Source: Actinomadura rayongensis (GTDB lineage Bacteria > Actinomycetota > Actinomycetes > Streptosporangiales > Streptosporangiaceae). From it: a stretch of DNA of 64,000 nucleotides. Position 1 is the stretch's first letter. Each line of letters starts with the position of its first letter. Below are positions 40,716-49,355 of the stretch, in pieces. Below the pieces are notes generated by a model. It saw nothing but the letters and a program-made list of their open reading frames with translations. It was not told the DNA's origin and made no database searches. The stretch is taken from assembly GCF_009831215.1 (NCBI RefSeq), contig NZ_WUTW01000005.1, positions 1 through 64,000 of the forward strand. The letters are read 5' to 3'. Made by a program: the position numbers and the translations under genes.

Positions 40716-41348
40716 ATGGCGAAGCAGCAGGACGAGAAACCCACGAAGGACGCCGACGGCCCCGCGGGCCTGCGCGCCCAGATCGAGCGCAAGCGCGCCG
40801 ACCTCGGCGAGACGGTCGAGGCGCTGGCCGCGAAGGCGGACGTCAAGGCCCGGGCCAAGGACACCGCGGACGAGGTCCGCGACAAGGCCGACGAAGTCAA
40901 GGAGAAGGCGGGCACGGCCGTGCGCCGCGCCCAGGAGCACGCCCGCGCCACGACCCGCCAGGTCGTCGAGGCGACGCGCGAGGACCCGGGCACGCGCCGC
41001 CGCATCCTCATCCCGGCGAGCGCCGCGCTGCTGGCCGCCGGCGCCCTGGCCGGCCGGGCGCTGCGCCGCCGCCGCGCCCGCAAGAACGCGACGCCGTGGC
41101 AGCGCGCGTCCGGCCAGTTCCGCGACCTGGGCGCCGTTCTGGCGAGCAGCGACGCCGCCGGACAGGCCAAGGACATCGCGACCCGCGCCGCCGCCCAGAG
41201 CCAGGACCTGGCGGTCCGCGCCGCCGAACGGAGCCGCGACGTGGCCGCGCGCACGGCCGCCTCCCCGGCCACCCGCCCCCGCGCCCAAGGCGCCCTGGCA
41301 GCCGCCGCCACCCTCCTGATCGCGTCCCGCATCCGCAAGCGCCACTGA
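40716..41348 (+). CDS. DUF3618-domain membrane protein
   Basis: The 210-residue protein has the DUF3618 motif LRAQIERKRADLGETVEALAAKADV at residues about 19-45. A long charged helix and one transmembrane segment (ILIPASAALLAAGALAGRAL, about 105-124) follow, then an Ala-rich amphipathic tail and a second weak hydrophobic stretch. The family is widespread in actinomycetes near holin-like DUF1469 proteins; its function is unknown. GCGGAGCG precedes the ATG. Confidence 0.9.
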   Translation: MAKQQDEKPTKDADGPAGLRAQIERKRADLGETVEALAAKADVKARAKDTADEVRDKADEVKEKAGTAVRRAQEHARATTRQVVEATREDPGTRRRILIPASAALLAAGALAGRALRRRRARKNATPWQRASGQFRDLGAVLASSDAAGQAKDIATRAAAQSQDLAVRAAERSRDVAARTAASPATRPRAQGALAAAATLLIASRIRKRH

Positions 41349-41365
41349 CCCCACCCACCGCCGCA

Positions 41366-41410
41366 CGCCGCCCGCCGAGCAGCGCCCCACGCACCACCCG
41401 GCGGGCGGCG
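41366..41410 (+). terminator. Hairpin terminator after the DUF3618 gene
   Basis: A 12-bp perfect stem, CGCCGCCCGCCG and CGGCGGGCGGCG, has a 21-base loop and lies 18 bases past the stop. Confidence 0.65.
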
Positions 41411-41809
41411 CCCGCGTAACACCACCAGGGCACGTGGCGCGCCCGCGAACGCCGCCCGAGCGTGCAGTGCGCCCACCTGCGGCGTGCAGATGGGTGGCGC
41501 GCTGGCGTACGCCCCCGGACGGCTGGCGAAGCCGCCGTCGCTCGAGCACGTGACAGACCCGCGTACGCCGCTCGGACGGGTGGCGCGCCGCTCAGGGCAC
41601 ATGATGCGCCCGCGTGCACCGCCCGGATGGGTGGCGCGCTGGCGTGCGGGGCTTGGCCGGGCGGCGGGTCCGCCTACGTCGCTCGGCTCGTGGCGAGTCC
41701 GTGGACGGCGTTCGGACGGGTGGCGTGCCCGTGGGCGCCTTCCGGCGGGTGGCGCCGACGGCTTACGCCGTTCGGTGTGCAGTGCGTCCGCGTGCGCCGT
41801 TGGGGTGGG
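41411..41809. repeat. Degenerate GGACGGGTGGCG-word repeat region
   Basis: The motif CGGACGGGTGGCGCGCC and variants recur, with GGTGGCG cores at 41493, 41579, 41630, 41719 and 41748. The last two are 29 bases apart and some others are near multiples of that. Words such as GCGTACGCCG and CCCGCGTGC recur between them. No open frame resembles a protein, so I treat it as a decayed minisatellite. Confidence 0.5.
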
Positions 41810-42556
41810 TCAGGCGGCGAAGCCGCCGTCGGCGGAGAGGACGGCGCCGGTCACGTAGGCGGCGTCGGGGGCTGCCAGGTGGGCTACTACGGCGGCGATC
41901 TCGGAGGGGTTCGCGTAGCGGTTGAGGGCTGTCAGGGCGCTGATCGTGGGGGCTGCGGGGCCGGTGGCGGGGTTGGCGTCGGTGTCCGTGGGGCCGGGGT
42001 GGACGAGGTTTGCCGTGATTCCGCGTGGGCCCAGGTCTCGGGCCAGGCCGCGGGTCAGGCCGACCAGGGCCGTCTTGCTCAGGGCGTAGAGGGTCAGTCC
42101 CGGGAAGGGGGTGCGTTCGGCGATGTTGCTGCCGATCGTGATGATGCGTCCGCCGGAGGTCATGTGGCGGGCTGCGGCGCGTGATGCCAGGTAGGGGGCG
42201 CGGACGTTCACTGCCAGGACGTGGTCGATTTCTTCGGGGCCCAGTTCGTCCAGGGGGCCCACGAGGTAGGCCGCCGCGTTGTTGACCAGGATGTCCAGAC
42301 GGCCGAACTCGGCGGCCGTGCGGTCCACGGCGGCGGTCAGGGCGTCCGGGGAGGCGCTGTCGGCGCGTAGGGGGAGGGCGCGGCGGCCTGTTTCGGTGAT
42401 GGCCGATGCGATCTTTTCGGCGTCGTCCTCGGCCTCTCGGTAGGTCAGGGCCACGTCCGCGCCTCCGGCGGCCAGGCGCAGGGCGATGGCGGCTCCGATG
42501 CCGCGGGAACCGCCGATGACCAGTGCGGAGCGGCCGGTGAAAGTCGTGTCGTTCAT
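41810..42556 (-). CDS. Short-chain dehydrogenase/reductase
   Basis: The 248-residue classical SDR has the cofactor loop GGSRGIGAAIALRLA, structural NNAA, catalytic Ser in ITIGSNIAERT and YALSK with the Tyr/Lys. It is followed by the PGPTDTDANPATG loop typical of 3-oxoacyl-ACP-reductase-like SDRs. The reading frame is intact, but several codons here are less G+C-biased at the third position (ctg, gct and gtt appear more often) than in neighbours. The ATG at 42556 has no strong binding site. Confidence 0.92.
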   Translation of the reverse strand: MNDTTFTGRSALVIGGSRGIGAAIALRLAAGGADVALTYREAEDDAEKIASAITETGRRALPLRADSASPDALTAAVDRTAAEFGRLDILVNNAAAYLVGPLDELGPEEIDHVLAVNVRAPYLASRAAARHMTSGGRIITIGSNIAERTPFPGLTLYALSKTALVGLTRGLARDLGPRGITANLVHPGPTDTDANPATGPAAPTISALTALNRYANPSEIAAVVAHLAAPDAAYVTGAVLSADGGFAA

Positions 42557-42699
42557 GGCTCGAGCTTTGTGGAGGGGCGGGGGGCTGTGCTGGCATGTAA
42601 GCGGCATCGGGTTCGTCCATTCGGCCAACACCGCACGTGATCGGGCCGTCGCATGCTGTAGTGGTGGCTGTCCGAAGTCCACCCGTGAAAGGGAACTCG

Positions 42700-42867
42700 A
42701 TGCGCCGTCTGCTGACCACGACCGTCGTCGCGGCCTCCGTCCTCGCCGCGCCGCTGGTGGCGGCCCCGGTCGCCCAGGCCGCTCCGGCCGCGCCCGTCCA
42801 CGCCGCCGGCGGGCCCGGCGACCTGCTCAAGGGCCTGCCGGTCATCGGCCAGCTCATTCCCGGCTGA
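42700..42867 (+). CDS. Small secreted peptide (55 residues)
   Basis: The precursor has a signal peptide (MRRLLTTTVVAASVLAAPLV, cleaved near AQAAPA) and a mature part of about 25-28 residues ending GDLLKGLPVIGQLIPG. AAAGGGAA precedes the ATG, and a strong terminator follows 19 bases after the stop, so it is a complete single-gene unit. Such short secreted peptides with an LxGLPVxG core recur in actinomycetes, but I know of no assigned function. Confidence 0.75.
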   Translation: MRRLLTTTVVAASVLAAPLVAAPVAQAAPAAPVHAAGGPGDLLKGLPVIGQLIPG

Positions 42868-42885
42868 GCCGACCGCGTCGTGCTG

Positions 42886-42916
42886 ACGGGGGCGGCGGCC
42901 GAGCCGTCGCCCCCGT
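42886..42916 (+). terminator. Hairpin terminator after the small peptide gene
   Basis: A 9-bp perfect stem, ACGGGGGCG and CGCCCCCGT, with a 13-base loop is followed by TTT. Confidence 0.75.
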
Positions 42917-42952
42917 TTCGCCGTACCCGGGCCGGGTAACGGATCTTGAGCC

Positions 42953-43978
42953 ATGACGATGCGGCGCAGCGACCCGGGCGGCCCCGGGATCCGGCGGCGA
43001 CGGCACGGGCGCGGCTTCCGCTACCTCGGTCCGGACGGACGGCCGCTCACCGACCCCGCCGCACTCGACCGCGTCAAGGCGCTCGTCGTCCCACCCGCCT
43101 GGCAGGACGTGTGGATCTGCCCGCACGAGGACGGCCACCTCCAGGCCGTCGGCGTCGACAAGGCCGGCCGCCGCCAGTACCTCTACCACCCGCGCTGGCG
43201 AGAGGAGCGGGACCGCGCCAAGCACGACCATGTGCTGGAGTTCGGGGCTCGGCTGCCGCGCGTCCGGACGACCGTCGCCGCGCACCTGGACGGACGCGGC
43301 CTCACACGCGAACGCGTCCTCGCCGCCGCCGTCCGGCTCATCGACCTCGGCTTCTTCCGCATCGGCGGCGAGGAGTACGCCGAGGAGAACGGCACCTACG
43401 GCCTCGCCACCGTCCTGCGCGAGCACGTTACCTGCGCCAGGGGCGCCGTGACGTTCGAGTACCCCGCCAAGCACGGCAAGGAGCGGCACCAGGCCGTCGT
43501 GGAGGAATCGGTGTGCCGGGTCGTCAGCGCGCTGAAGCGGCGCGCCGACGGCGGCGGCCAGCTGCTCATCCACCGCGACGGCGACCGCTGGCACGAGGTG
43601 CGCGGCGCGGACGTCAACGACTACCTGCGCGCGGCGGCCGGCGGCGACTTCACCGCCAAGGACTTCAGGACGTGGCACGCCACCGTCCTCGCGGCGGTCG
43701 GCCTGGCCGTCTCGACCCGCGCGGCGGAGACCGAGACGGCCCGCAAACGCGCGGTCGCGCGCGTCGTCCGGGAGGTCGCCGGCTATCTCGGCAACACCCC
43801 GGCCGTCGCGCGCGACGCCTACATCAACCCGCGCGTCATCGAGCTGTACGAGGACGGCGTCACGATCGCGCCCGTGCTCCAGGAACTCGGCGGCGAGGCG
43901 CAGTTCGGGGAGCTGGCGACGCAGGGCCGCGTCGAGGAGGCCGTCCGGACGATGCTCAGGGCTGGAGCAGCACCTTGA
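42953..43978 (+). CDS. DNA topoisomerase IB
   Basis: The 341-residue type IB topoisomerase of the poxvirus/bacterial kind relaxes supercoils by a 3'-phosphotyrosyl intermediate. Catalytic residues are R136 (FFRIGGEEY), K near 171-173 in EYPAKHGK, the TAKDFRTWHAT motif with R239/H242-type residues, and Y290 in ARDAYINP. Length and order match the bacterial family. It overlaps the convergent zinc dehydrogenase gene by 23 bases. Confidence 0.95.
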   Translation: MTMRRSDPGGPGIRRRRHGRGFRYLGPDGRPLTDPAALDRVKALVVPPAWQDVWICPHEDGHLQAVGVDKAGRRQYLYHPRWREERDRAKHDHVLEFGARLPRVRTTVAAHLDGRGLTRERVLAAAVRLIDLGFFRIGGEEYAEENGTYGLATVLREHVTCARGAVTFEYPAKHGKERHQAVVEESVCRVVSALKRRADGGGQLLIHRDGDRWHEVRGADVNDYLRAAAGGDFTAKDFRTWHATVLAAVGLAVSTRAAETETARKRAVARVVREVAGYLGNTPAVARDAYINPRVIELYEDGVTIAPVLQELGGEAQFGELATQGRVEEAVRTMLRAGAAP

Positions 43979-45131
43979 TCGCGCCGTCCTGCTTCTTCTG
44001 GAAGATCTCGTAGCCGTGCGGCGCCTGCTCCAGCGGCAGCTTGTGCGTGGTGAAGTCCATGACGCCGAGCGGGTCCGCGTCGTCGCTCACCAGCGGCAGC
44101 AGGTCGTCGATCCACCGCTTGACGTGCGCCTGGCCCATCCGCAGCGTGATGCCCTTGTCGAACATCCGCAGCATCGGCAGCGGATCGGTCATGCCGCCGT
44201 AGACGCCGGACAGCGAGATCGTCCCGCCGCGCCGGACGATCTCGATCGCCAGGTGCAGCGCGGCGAGCCGGTCCACCCCGGCGCGGGTCATGAGCTGCTC
44301 GGCGGCCCGGTCGGGCATGAACCCGACGAGCGTGTGCGCGGCCTTGCCCAACGGCGAGCCGTGCGCCTCCATCCCGACCGCGTCGATCACCGAGTCCGTG
44401 CCGCGCCCGTCGGTGAGGTCGCGGACGGCCTCGACCGTGTCCGGTGACAGCTCGACGCACTCGATCCCGTGCCGCCGCGCCATCGACAGCCGCTCCGGGA
44501 CGAGGTCCACGCCGATCACCCGGTAGCCGCGGTGCCGGGCGATGCGCGCCGACATCTGTCCGATCGGCCCGAGGCCGAGGACGGTCACCGACCCGCCGTC
44601 CGGAATGTCCGCCCATTCGACGGCCTGCCACGCCGTGGGCAGCACGTCCGACAGGAAGACGAAGCGCTCGTCCGGCGGCCCCTGCGGCACCTTGACCGGC
44701 CCGAACTGCGCCTGCGGTACGCGCAGGTACTCGGCCTGCCCGCCGGGCACCTCGCCGTACAGCTTGGTGTAGCCGAACAGCGCGCCGCCCATGCCCTGCT
44801 CGCGGACCTGCGTCGTCTCGCACTGCGCGTACAGCTTCTGGTCGCACGTGTGGCAGTGCCCGCACGAGATGTTGAACGGGACGACGACCCGGTCGCCGGG
44901 CGTGAGGTTCGTGATCTCCGCCCCGACCTCCTCGACCACGCCCATCGGCTCGTGCCCGAGCACGTCCCCGGGCTCGATGAACGGCCCCAGCACCTCGTAA
45001 AGATGCAGGTCGGAGCCGCAGATGCCCGACGACGTCACCCGGATGATCGCGTCGTTCGGCTCCTTGAGCACCGGGTCGGGGACCTCGTCCACGCGGACGT
45101 CGCGTTTGCCCTGCCAGGTGAGCGCTCTCAT
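43956..45131 (-). CDS. Zinc-dependent alcohol/formaldehyde-type dehydrogenase
   Basis: The 391-residue MDR enzyme has catalytic zinc ligands C38, H60, E61 (GICGSDLH and LGHEPMG) and structural zinc Cys 90, 93, 96, 104 (ISCGHCHTCD). The Rossmann motif GLGPIGQMSARIA follows. The sequence resembles the glutathione-independent formaldehyde dehydrogenase-like group common in actinomycetes. The substrate is not determinable. Confidence 0.94.
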   Translation of the reverse strand: MRALTWQGKRDVRVDEVPDPVLKEPNDAIIRVTSSGICGSDLHLYEVLGPFIEPGDVLGHEPMGVVEEVGAEITNLTPGDRVVVPFNISCGHCHTCDQKLYAQCETTQVREQGMGGALFGYTKLYGEVPGGQAEYLRVPQAQFGPVKVPQGPPDERFVFLSDVLPTAWQAVEWADIPDGGSVTVLGLGPIGQMSARIARHRGYRVIGVDLVPERLSMARRHGIECVELSPDTVEAVRDLTDGRGTDSVIDAVGMEAHGSPLGKAAHTLVGFMPDRAAEQLMTRAGVDRLAALHLAIEIVRRGGTISLSGVYGGMTDPLPMLRMFDKGITLRMGQAHVKRWIDDLLPLVSDDADPLGVMDFTTHKLPLEQAPHGYEIFQKKQDGAIKVLLQP

Positions 45132-45185
45132 CAGGTTCCTCCCGGAAGATCGACGGAACCTCGCGCCTACCCCCGGAGCGAACCG

Positions 45186-45854
45186 CTATGCGATGGTCCG
45201 GTGCAGGACGCTCGCGTCGAACTCCCGCAGCAGCTCGGCCGGAGAGGCGTAGACGGCGACGGCGCCCTCGTCCATCAGCTCGGCGCGGGACGTCCCGCCC
45301 GACAGGACGCCGACGCACGGCACGCCCGCCCGGACGCAGGCCCGCACGTCCCAGACGGCGTCGCCGACGAACACGGCCTGCTCCGCCGCCACGTCCGCCG
45401 TCCTCAGCGCGACCTCGACCAGGTCGGGCGCGGGCTTGCTCTCCTCCACGTCGGCGGACGAGGCGATGGCGTCGATCGCGTCGTCGGCGTCCAGCGCCCG
45501 CCGCAGCGCGCCCATCTCGGTCGCCGACGCCGAACTCGCCAGCACCACGCGGCTGCCCTGGCTCGCGCAGCGCCGCAGCAGCGCGCCCGCGTCGGCGAAC
45601 GCGTCCAGACGGTCCCAGTACTGGGCGTAGAGGGCGGTGTGGCCGGAGCGCATCGCGTCGTCGGCGGAGCGGTCCCGGTCGGCGGGCAGGACGGCGTCGA
45701 GCAGCTTGTCCGAGCCCATCCCGACCGCCCGGTGGACGGACGCCATCGGCACCGTGTGCCCGTGCTGCCGGAACGCCTGCCACCAGCTCACCGCGTGCAG
45801 GTAGTTGGTGTCGACCAGCGTGCCGTCCACGTCGAAGATCACTGCGTCCTTCAC
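45186..45854 (-). CDS. HAD-family hydrolase, beta-phosphoglucomutase-like
   Basis: The 222-residue HAD phosphatase of subfamily IA has nucleophile motif FDVDGTLVDTNYLH, motif II VVLASSASATE, Lys in VEESKPAPDLVEVAL and motif IV VFVGDAVWDVRACVRAGV. It has a four-helix cap. The substrate is unknown. It is 54 bases downstream of the zinc dehydrogenase start on the same strand side, so it could be transcribed upstream of it in one unit. Confidence 0.92.
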   Translation of the reverse strand: MKDAVIFDVDGTLVDTNYLHAVSWWQAFRQHGHTVPMASVHRAVGMGSDKLLDAVLPADRDRSADDAMRSGHTALYAQYWDRLDAFADAGALLRRCASQGSRVVLASSASATEMGALRRALDADDAIDAIASSADVEESKPAPDLVEVALRTADVAAEQAVFVGDAVWDVRACVRAGVPCVGVLSGGTSRAELMDEGAVAVYASPAELLREFDASVLHRTIA

Positions 45855-45883
45855 GCGGGACCGCTTACCCGCCGCGGCGCGGT

Positions 45884-46081
45884 TCAGTCGATGAAGAAGA
45901 ACAGCGACAGCGCGACCAGGTGCGACACGATCACGAGGACCAGCGAGACCCAGAAGATGTTCCGCGCGATCGGGTGGTCGAAGTACGCGCTTTTACTCGG
46001 GGCCTGGGCGGCGGCGCGGGCCTCCACCTGGTTCTCCAGCTCGTCCAGCGACGGCAGGAACGACGGGCGGCGCAGTGCCAT
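45884..46081 (-). CDS. Small single-pass membrane protein
   Basis: The 65-residue protein has a cytoplasmic N-terminus (RRPSFLPSLDELENQVEARA) and one C-terminal helix (FWVSLVLVIVSHLVALSLFF), so it is tail-anchored. I recognise no family. It follows rlmB by 40 bases and precedes the HAD gene by 29, in a probable operon. Confidence 0.78.
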   Translation of the reverse strand: MALRRPSFLPSLDELENQVEARAAAQAPSKSAYFDHPIARNIFWVSLVLVIVSHLVALSLFFFID

Positions 46082-46121
46082 CTCGGTGCCCCCTATCTGC
46101 TCGCTCCCAGGGTACGCGGGG

Positions 46122-47039
46122 TCAGGACGAGCGCAGCCGCGAGGCCTCGTACAGCGCGATCCCCGCCGCGACGCCCGCGTTCAGGGACTCGGCCGCGCCC
46201 GGCATCGGGATCGTGACGAGCAGGTCGCACGTGTCGGCGACCAGGCGCCCGATGCCCTTGCCCTCCGAGCCCACGACCAGCACGAACGGCCCGTCGGCGA
46301 CCTCGATCTCGCCGACCGGGACGGTGCCCGCGGCGTCCAGCCCGGCCACGAAGCACCCGGCCTTCTGGTACGCCTTGAGCTGCCGCGCGAGGTTCGTCAC
46401 CTGCGCCACCGGGATCGACGCGAGCGTGCCCGCCGACGCCTTCCACGCGCCCGCCGTCACCCCGGCCGCGCGCCGCTCGGGCACCACGACGCCGCTCGCG
46501 CCGAACGCCGCCGCCGACCGGACGATCGCGCCGAGGTTGCGCGGGTCGGTGATGCCGTCCACCGCGACGATCAGCGGCGCGGTGCCGCGCAGCAGGTCCT
46601 CGGCGTCCGCGTACCGGTACGGCCGGACCTGGAGCGCGAGGCCCTGGTGGACGGCCCCGTCGGTCAGCCGGTCCAGCTCGGCCCGGCCGATCTCCATGAG
46701 CGGGATGCGCCGGTCGGCCGCGATCTGGATGGCCTCGCGGACGCGGTCGTCCCGGCCCTCCGACACGTACAGCGCGCTGCCCGGCACGCCCGCCCGCAGC
46801 GCCTCGACCACCGGGTTGCGGCCGGTGACCAGCTCGGGCGTCTCGCCGTTGGCCCGCCGCGCGCCCGCCGGACGGCTCTTGCGGACCGGCTCGCGCTCGG
46901 CCGGACGGGACGTGCCCGGACCGGCCGTCGGCGTGCCGGTGCGCTTGGCGCTCTTGGCGGCGCGGGCGCGCTGGCGCTTGGCGTGCCAGTGCCGGTCCTC
47001 GGCCTTGGGGGTCGGTCCCTTGCCCTTGCGCTTGGCCAT
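46122..47039 (-). CDS. rlmB: 23S rRNA (guanosine-2251-2'-O)-methyltransferase
   Basis: The 305-residue SpoU/TrmH-family knotted methyltransferase has a very basic N-terminal extension (about 65 residues), a substrate-binding domain (NPVVEALRAGVPGSALYVSE), and the three SpoU motifs DGITDPRNLGAIVRSAAAFG, VVGSEGKGIGRLV and IPMPGAAESLNAGVAAGIAL. It modifies the peptidyl-transferase loop. It is downstream of cysS on the same strand, the usual actinobacterial order. Confidence 0.96.
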   Translation of the reverse strand: MAKRKGKGPTPKAEDRHWHAKRQRARAAKSAKRTGTPTAGPGTSRPAEREPVRKSRPAGARRANGETPELVTGRNPVVEALRAGVPGSALYVSEGRDDRVREAIQIAADRRIPLMEIGRAELDRLTDGAVHQGLALQVRPYRYADAEDLLRGTAPLIVAVDGITDPRNLGAIVRSAAAFGASGVVVPERRAAGVTAGAWKASAGTLASIPVAQVTNLARQLKAYQKAGCFVAGLDAAGTVPVGEIEVADGPFVLVVGSEGKGIGRLVADTCDLLVTIPMPGAAESLNAGVAAGIALYEASRLRSS

Positions 47040-47125
47040 GTCTGTCCCTCGGATGCGGTTGCGGGTGCGGACGCCCGCACGGGTTCGGGGGCGGACCTTC
47101 CGATTTTACGCGGCGCGCGGAGGCG

Positions 47126-47686
47126 TCACGTCCGGTCCATGCGCTCCACGACGGTCGCCAGCAGCGTCTCGATGTTCTCCAGCCGCCGCTCGATGGCGTC
47201 CAGGCGACGGGCGGTGGACGGCCGCGCGCGCGGCAGGAACGGCTCGGCGCGCGGCCCGCCGCACCGGGCCAGCAGGTCCGAGCGCAGCGCGCGGGGCTCG
47301 GCGCCGAGGCCGGTCAGGACGGCGACGCCGCGTCCCCCGCCCTCGCGGAGCACGCCGAGCAGGACGTGCCCGGTGTCGATCGACTCGGCGTCCAGCCGCC
47401 GCGCCTCCCGCAGCGCCAGCTCCAGCGCCGCCTTCGCGCGCGGGGTGAACGGGATCTCGCCGGCCGCCGCGTCCGCCGCGCGGCCCGCCAGCTCGACGAC
47501 GCGGGCGCGGGCGGCGTCGAGCGTCACGCCCGCGTCCGCCAGCGCCGCCGCGGCCGGATCGTCGTCGGCGCCGAGCAGGCCGAGCAGCAGGTGCTCGGTG
47601 CCGACATGGTCGTGCCGCAGCCGCCGCGCCTCGTCCCGCGCCGCCGCGACCGCCGCGCGGGCGCGGCCGGTGAACCGCTCTAACAC
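47126..47686 (-). CDS. Double Clp-N domain protein
   Basis: The 186-residue protein consists of two Clp repeat domains: AAVAAARDEARRLRHDHVGT then EHLLLGLLG, and KAALELALREARRLDAESID then TGHVLLGVLR. It lacks any ATPase module. A C-terminal coiled-coil-like helix follows (LDAIERRLENIETLLATVVE). Stand-alone Clp-N proteins are thought to modulate ClpC or bind substrates or antibiotics. It is inserted between cysS and rlmB. Confidence 0.9.
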   Translation of the reverse strand: MLERFTGRARAAVAAARDEARRLRHDHVGTEHLLLGLLGADDDPAAAALADAGVTLDAARARVVELAGRAADAAAGEIPFTPRAKAALELALREARRLDAESIDTGHVLLGVLREGGGRGVAVLTGLGAEPRALRSDLLARCGGPRAEPFLPRARPSTARRLDAIERRLENIETLLATVVERMDRT

Positions 47687-47761
47687 GTCGCACCGCCTCG
47701 GGGTAGGGGGAGTCCCGGCCTCCGACCGTACTCGCCCCCGGACCCGTTGCCGCCCGGTTCG

Positions 47762-49156
47762 TCAGGAACGCTTCAGCTCCCAGCGCGGCCCGTGCGCGGT
47801 GTCCTCGATGAGGATCCCGGCCTCGGCGAGGCTGTCGCGGATCCCGTCGGCGGCGACGTAGTCCTTGCGCGCCCGCGCGGCCTGCCGCTGGTCGAGCGCG
47901 ACGCGGATCAGCGCGTCCACGACCGGACGCAGGTCGCTCTCGGCGCTTCCCGCCCACTGCTCGTCCAGCGGGTCCAGGCCGAGGACGCCGGTCATCGCGC
48001 GGACCGCCGCGAGCGCCGCCGCCGTGGCCGCCGCGTCCCCGGCCGCGAGCGCGTTGTTGCCCTCCCGGACGGTCTCGTGGACGACCGCGAGCGCCTGCGG
48101 GACGCCGAGGTCGTCGTCCATCGCGTCGGTGAACGCCGCCGGCAGCTCACCGGGCTCGACCGGCCCGGCCAGCTCGGCGGCGCGCGTCACGAACCCCTCG
48201 ATCCGCTGGTACGCCGACACGGCCTCGCCGAGCGCGGTCCGCGTGAAGTCCAGCAGCGACCGGTAGTGCGCGGACGCCAGGTAGTACCGGACCTCCGCCG
48301 GACGGGCCAGGCTCAGCAGCTCGGGCAGCAGCACGACGTTCCCGACGGACTTGCTCATCTTCTCGCCGTCCACCGTGAGCAGGCCGTTGTGCAGCCAGTA
48401 CCGGGCGAACGCGTCCCCGGCCGCCCGGGACTGGGCGATCTCGTTCTCATGGTGCGGGAAGATCAGGTCCATGCCGCCGCCGTGGATGTCGAACTCCGCC
48501 CCGAGGTAGCGGGTCGCCATCGCCGAGCACTCCAGGTGCCAGCCCGGACGTCCCTCGCCCCACGGCGTCTCCCAGGACGGCTCGCCGGGCTTGGCGCCCT
48601 TCCACAGCGCGAAGTCGCGCGGGTCGCGCTTGGCCTCCTCGTCCACGACGTCGCCGGACGGGCGCATGTGGTCGAGTTTCTGGTTGGACAGCGCGCCGTA
48701 CTCGTCCGCCCAGGACAGGACGTCGAAGTACACGTCGCGGCCCGCCGGGTAGGCGTGCCCGTTCTCGATCAGCCGCCGGATCAGGCCGATCATCTCCGGG
48801 ACGTGCCCGGTCGCGCGCGGCTCGACCGTCGGCGGCAGGCAGCCGAGCGTGTCGTAGCCCCGGCCGAACACCCGCTGGTTGCCCTCGGCGATCGCGAACC
48901 ACGGGACGCCGGTGGCGTGCGCGACCGCGAGGATCTTGTCGTCCACGTCGGTGACGTTCCGGACGAACGTCACCTCGTACCCCGAGCGCAGCAGCCACCG
49001 CAGCAGCACGTCGTAGATGACGCCGGAGCGCAGATGGCCGATGTGGGGCGCGGCCTGCGGAGTGGCACCACAGACGTACATCCCGACGCGGCCCTCGCGC
49101 AGGGGCTCGAAAACGCGGACGGTACGGGTGCCGGTGTCGTAGAGGTGCAGGCTCAC
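47762..49156 (-). CDS. cysS: Cysteinyl-tRNA synthetase
   Basis: The 464-residue class I synthetase charges tRNA-Cys. MYVCGATPQAAPHIGHLRSG holds the zinc Cys29 and the HIGH motif, and GEKMSKSVGN holds KMSKS. The C-terminal DALR and anticodon-binding part is of normal length (about 340-464). It is slightly unlike MshC, which lacks this C-terminal length and has a different start. The gene starts at 49156; the gap 49157-49355 to the divergent membrane gene has no other gene. Confidence 0.96.
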   Translation of the reverse strand: MSLHLYDTGTRTVRVFEPLREGRVGMYVCGATPQAAPHIGHLRSGVIYDVLLRWLLRSGYEVTFVRNVTDVDDKILAVAHATGVPWFAIAEGNQRVFGRGYDTLGCLPPTVEPRATGHVPEMIGLIRRLIENGHAYPAGRDVYFDVLSWADEYGALSNQKLDHMRPSGDVVDEEAKRDPRDFALWKGAKPGEPSWETPWGEGRPGWHLECSAMATRYLGAEFDIHGGGMDLIFPHHENEIAQSRAAGDAFARYWLHNGLLTVDGEKMSKSVGNVVLLPELLSLARPAEVRYYLASAHYRSLLDFTRTALGEAVSAYQRIEGFVTRAAELAGPVEPGELPAAFTDAMDDDLGVPQALAVVHETVREGNNALAAGDAAATAAALAAVRAMTGVLGLDPLDEQWAGSAESDLRPVVDALIRVALDQRQAARARKDYVAADGIRDSLAEAGILIEDTAHGPRWELKRS

Positions 49157-49355
49157 CGATCCAGGTTATGGGATGCGGCGCTTCGCGGGCACGGTTCGCG
49201 GGTAGGGAGCAGTGTCCGGAGCGGGCCTCCCACGCTCGGCGGCGCGGAGCGGCTAGGGTCGCGGACAGCGGAATGATCACCGCGCCTCCGTGGATGACCC
49301 GGCCGCGAACGGGCATCCACCGGGACCGGACCCCTTCCCCCGGAGAGAGCCCGCG

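Noticed and set aside
44469..47861. 1130-residue plus-strand frame over the zinc dehydrogenase to Clp-N genes
   Set aside because: It is antisense to five genes with strong motifs; long frames without stops are common on both strands at this G+C content.
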